A DNA stretch of 7,873 bases from Pseudorhodobacter antarcticus (GTDB taxonomy: Bacteria > Pseudomonadota > Alphaproteobacteria > Rhodobacterales > Rhodobacteraceae). The notes beneath the pieces are model-generated. The model made no database searches. It saw nothing but the letters and a program-made list of their open reading frames with translations, and was not told where the DNA came from. Of this stretch, positions 6,120 to 7,873 are shown piece by piece. The position numbers were made by a program, and so were the translations under genes. The stretch is from NCBI GenBank assembly GCA_945861995.1, contig CAMAWZ010000106.1, positions 1 through 7,873 on the forward strand, in the 5' to 3' direction. Numbering within the stretch: position 1 is the first letter of the stretch; every line of letters begins with the position of its first letter.

Positions 6120-7063
6120 CTGTCTTTCACCTTGTTCAGGGCTTTTACGTAGATCGAGGCAAGACCGAAAACGGTGACAAAAAGGATGACGGCATAGGCC
6201 GAGGCATAGCCCGTGCGCCATTTTTCAAACGCCTCGCGTTTCAGATCGATCGAGGTGAGTTGCGTTGTCGAACCAGGACCTCCGCCCGTAAGTTGAACGA
6301 CCAAGTCAAACATTTTGAAATTTTCGATCCCGCGAAACAACACGGCCAGCATCAGAAACGGCAACGCCATCGGCAGCGTGATTGTCCAAAACTGCCGCCA
6401 TTTGCTGGCGCGGTCACATTCGGCAGCCTCATAAATGCTGGACGGGATCGAACGCAAACCCGCCAGACAAATCAGCATGACAAAGGGTGTCCACATCCAT
6501 GTATCCACGATGACAATGGCCCAAGGGGCAAGCGCCACCTCGCCGATCATGGAAAAACTGGCAGGGTCTGCGCCTGTTAGAAAGCTGATGAAATAGTTGA
6601 ACAGCCCGATTTGCGGCTGGTATAGAAATGTCCAAAAATTGCCAACAACGGCGGGCGATAGCATCATCGGCAGCACGATCAGCGTTGTCCACAGATCGTT
6701 TCCGCGAAACTTTTTGTTGATCAGATAGGCCAGCGTAAAGCCGATCAATACTTGCAGGACAATCGTCCAAATCAGGAAATGCGCCGTGGCTTGCAGCGAT
6801 GTCCAAGTGTCGGCATCGGTTAAGATTTTGCGGTAATTTTCGATACCAACAAATTCGACCGCATTGTTGGGGCGGTTGGTGCGAAAGTTGGTCAGGCTAA
6901 GGCGGATTGTCCAAATCAGGGGAAAGATGTTGACCGCCAGCAGTAGAAAAATTGTCGGCGCGATAAAGATCCAAGCAATGGCGCGGTCGGAAAGGCCACG
7001 GATTTTGTGGGCAAGTTTCGGCGGTGTGGCAAGGGCTGCGCGTTTGGCCAGTTTATCGGGCAT
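6116..7063 (-). CDS. Carbohydrate ABC transporter permease 1 (MalF/UgpA-type inner-membrane subunit)
   Basis: This 315-residue inner-membrane subunit pairs with permease 2. A basic cytoplasmic N-terminus (1-27) leads into six hydrophobic segments near 29-53, 95-116, 125-147, 177-202, 229-246 and 288-307. The periplasmic loop after helix 1 carries FVGIENYRKILTD (71-83), a hallmark of sugar permeases of this class, and GGGPGSTT (260-267) is another. The EAA loop is at 212-230 (YEAAECDRASKW, ending TITLP); the usually conserved glycine is Arg218. The ATG at 7061-7063 has an AGGA ribosome site at 7071-7074, seven bases upstream. The gene follows the binding-protein gene after a 125-base hairpin-rich spacer and overlaps permease 2 by four bases. 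Length and layout fit the UgpA/GlpP group. The imported substrate is not shown by this subunit alone. Confidence 0.94.
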   Translation of the reverse strand: MPDKLAKRAALATPPKLAHKIRGLSDRAIAWIFIAPTIFLLLAVNIFPLIWTIRLSLTNFRTNRPNNAVEFVGIENYRKILTDADTWTSLQATAHFLIWTIVLQVLIGFTLAYLINKKFRGNDLWTTLIVLPMMLSPAVVGNFWTFLYQPQIGLFNYFISFLTGADPASFSMIGEVALAPWAIVIVDTWMWTPFVMLICLAGLRSIPSSIYEAAECDRASKWRQFWTITLPMALPFLMLAVLFRGIENFKMFDLVVQLTGGGPGSTTQLTSIDLKREAFEKWRTGYASAYAVILFVTVFGLASIYVKALNKVKDR

Positions 7064-7098
7064 GTTCTATTCCTGAATTCTACAGGTAGGCTTGGGAT

Positions 7099-7132
7099 GC
7101 GCGGGGCCAAGCTGGGAGCAATTGCCCCGCGC
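7099..7132 (-). repeat. Inverted repeat, 9-base GC-rich arms, in binding-protein/permease spacer
   Basis: GCGCGGGGC (7099-7107) and GCCCCGCGC (7124-7132) are perfect reverse complements with a 16-base loop. In the minus-strand RNA this is a strong stem just before the permease ribosome site. No U-run follows it, so it is more likely to shape mRNA decay or dampen read-through than to end transcription. Confidence 0.6.
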
Positions 7133-7135
7133 GCC

Positions 7136-7163
7136 GCTATCAGACCACAGCGGGCCTGATAGC
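7136..7163 (-). repeat. Inverted repeat, 8-base arms, in binding-protein/permease spacer
   Basis: GCTATCAG (7136-7143) and CTGATAGC (7156-7163) are perfect reverse complements with a 12-base loop. The element lies between the binding-protein stop and the GC-rich stem at 7099-7132. It may act as an RNA hairpin that protects the upstream message end; an operator role cannot be excluded. Confidence 0.55.
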
Positions 7164-7173
7164 ACTTTGGGAA

Positions 7174-7187
7174 GTACAGGCTTGTAC
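7174..7187 (-). repeat. Short inverted repeat directly after the binding-protein stop
   Basis: GTACA (7174-7178) and TGTAC (7183-7187) flank a 4-base loop one base after the TAA of the binding-protein gene. It is short and could arise by chance, but it is the first of three stems in this spacer. Confidence 0.35.
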
Positions 7188-7188
7188 G

Positions 7189-7872
7189 TTAGTACTTGCC
7201 TTCTTCTTCAAAGGTGGCTTTCCAATCGGTCATCATGCCGTCCAAAGCCTCTTTCGCGGTGCCATTGCCGGCCACGACATAGTCATGCAGCCATTTTTGC
7301 GACGATTGCAGCAGTGTTGCATAGGCAGGTTCCGCCCAGAAGTCCTTGACGATGGCCATGCTGTCTAGGAAAGTCTGTGCATAGGGTTGGCTTGTCGCAA
7401 ACCCGGGGTCTTCCACCACGGCGCGCAGGGCCGAATATCCACCCAGTTGCCACCATTTCGCCTGCACTTCGGGCTGCGCGAACCATTTGATATAGGTCAG
7501 CGCTGCCTCTTGCTTGTCGGATGCGGCTACAACGGAAATACCCTGACCGCCCAATTGTGCGAACTTGTCGCCGTTCGGGCCTGCGGGGTTTGCAAAATAC
7601 CCTGTCACATCGCCGCCGACATTGGCGTCGGTGTGAAAGCCTGGCCATGTGAAGGCAAAGTTCATCTGCAAGGCAACCTGCCCCGATTTGAACGCATCTA
7701 CGCCTTCGCCCATGTAGCTGTTGGAAGATCCGGGCGGGGTGCAGCAATCATACAGCGCCTTGTAATATTCAAGCCCCGCAACCGCACCTTCCGAGTTTAC
7801 GAACCCTTCCATGTCATAGGGCATATCTGGATTGTCATATTTGAACCCAAATCCATATAGCGTGTTCATCGC
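7189..7872 (-). CDS. Extracellular carbohydrate-binding protein of an ABC importer, C-terminal part (partial, runs off the right edge)
   Basis: The 228 visible codons are the C-terminal lobe of a type-1 (COG1653-like) solute-binding protein, which captures substrate in the periplasm and delivers it to the permeases. Recognisable stretches are GEGVDAFKSGQVALQMNF, in the middle of the part seen, then GGQGISVVAASDKQEAAL and YIKWFAQPEVQAKWW, which match the usual closing region of such proteins, and a tail with EALDGMMTDWKATFEEEGKY. The signal peptide and N-terminal lobe lie outside the window. The frame is open through the last complete codon at 7870-7872; an ATG at 7867-7869 is internal, because family members are far longer than 226 residues. 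Two adjacent cysteines are at 7741-7746. The gene is upstream of the permeases, and its separation by a hairpin-rich spacer fits the usual need for an excess of binding protein. The ligand is unknown; the terminal kinase suggests a short polyol or ketose. Confidence 0.93.
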   Translation of the reverse strand, partial: AMNTLYGFGFKYDNPDMPYDMEGFVNSEGAVAGLEYYKALYDCCTPPGSSNSYMGEGVDAFKSGQVALQMNFAFTWPGFHTDANVGGDVTGYFANPAGPNGDKFAQLGGQGISVVAASDKQEAALTYIKWFAQPEVQAKWWQLGGYSALRAVVEDPGFATSQPYAQTFLDSMAIVKDFWAEPAYATLLQSSQKWLHDYVVAGNGTAKEALDGMMTDWKATFEEEGKY

Positions 7873-7873
7873 G

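Noticed and set aside
6120..6221. N-terminal extension of permease 2 from an ATG at 6221
   Set aside because: The extra 34 residues lie within permease 1 in another frame and contain no transporter sequence; the ATGA overlap at 6116-6119 is the expected junction.
7387..7860. A 157-codon plus-strand open frame at the right end
   Set aside because: It is fully opposite the binding-protein gene, which shows clear family motifs; there is no independent coding signal.

Overview
The window reads as a piece of an alphaproteobacterial chromosome, most likely from the Rhodobacterales (Rhodobacteraceae/Roseobacter group). The basis is the strong resemblance of the CTP synthase N-terminal half to that group as I remember it, moderately high G+C, and tightly packed ABC-transporter genes joined by ATGA-type overlaps. 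No database search was possible, so the taxonomic call is an inference.

Every supported gene lies on the minus strand, so transcription runs from the right end to the left. From upstream to downstream: the C-terminal part of a periplasmic carbohydrate-binding protein (7189-7872, N-terminus outside the window); a 125-base spacer with three inverted repeats; permease 1 (6116-7063); permease 2 (5181-6119); a 62-residue two-helix membrane protein (4996-5184); a first ATPase whose frame is cut by an in-frame TAA (4116-4991, with its C-terminal remainder in the same frame to 3897); a second ATPase (2909-3904); a fused DhaK-DhaL dihydroxyacetone kinase (1279-2898); a 192-base spacer; and the first 362 codons of pyrG (1-1086, continuing off the left edge).

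The block from 7872 to 1279 looks like one catabolic operon. The binding protein captures a small polyol or ketose in the periplasm. Two six-helix permeases and two different MalK-type ATPases import it, and the terminal kinase phosphorylates it. The kinase suggests dihydroxyacetone, or a relative such as glycerol-derived triose or a tetrulose, but the substrate is not shown by the sequence. pyrG is a housekeeping gene that simply follows on the same strand.

Points most worth a second look: (i) the in-frame TAA at 4116-4118, which removes most of the TOBE domain of the first ATPase although the rest of the domain and its 8-base overlap with the next gene are preserved; (ii) the unnamed 62-residue membrane protein translationally linked to permease 2; (iii) a lysine-to-glutamine change in the kinase substrate site; (iv) the hairpin-rich spacer between the binding-protein and permease genes. 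I found no mobile element, CRISPR array, tRNA or rRNA, and no clearly new biological system.
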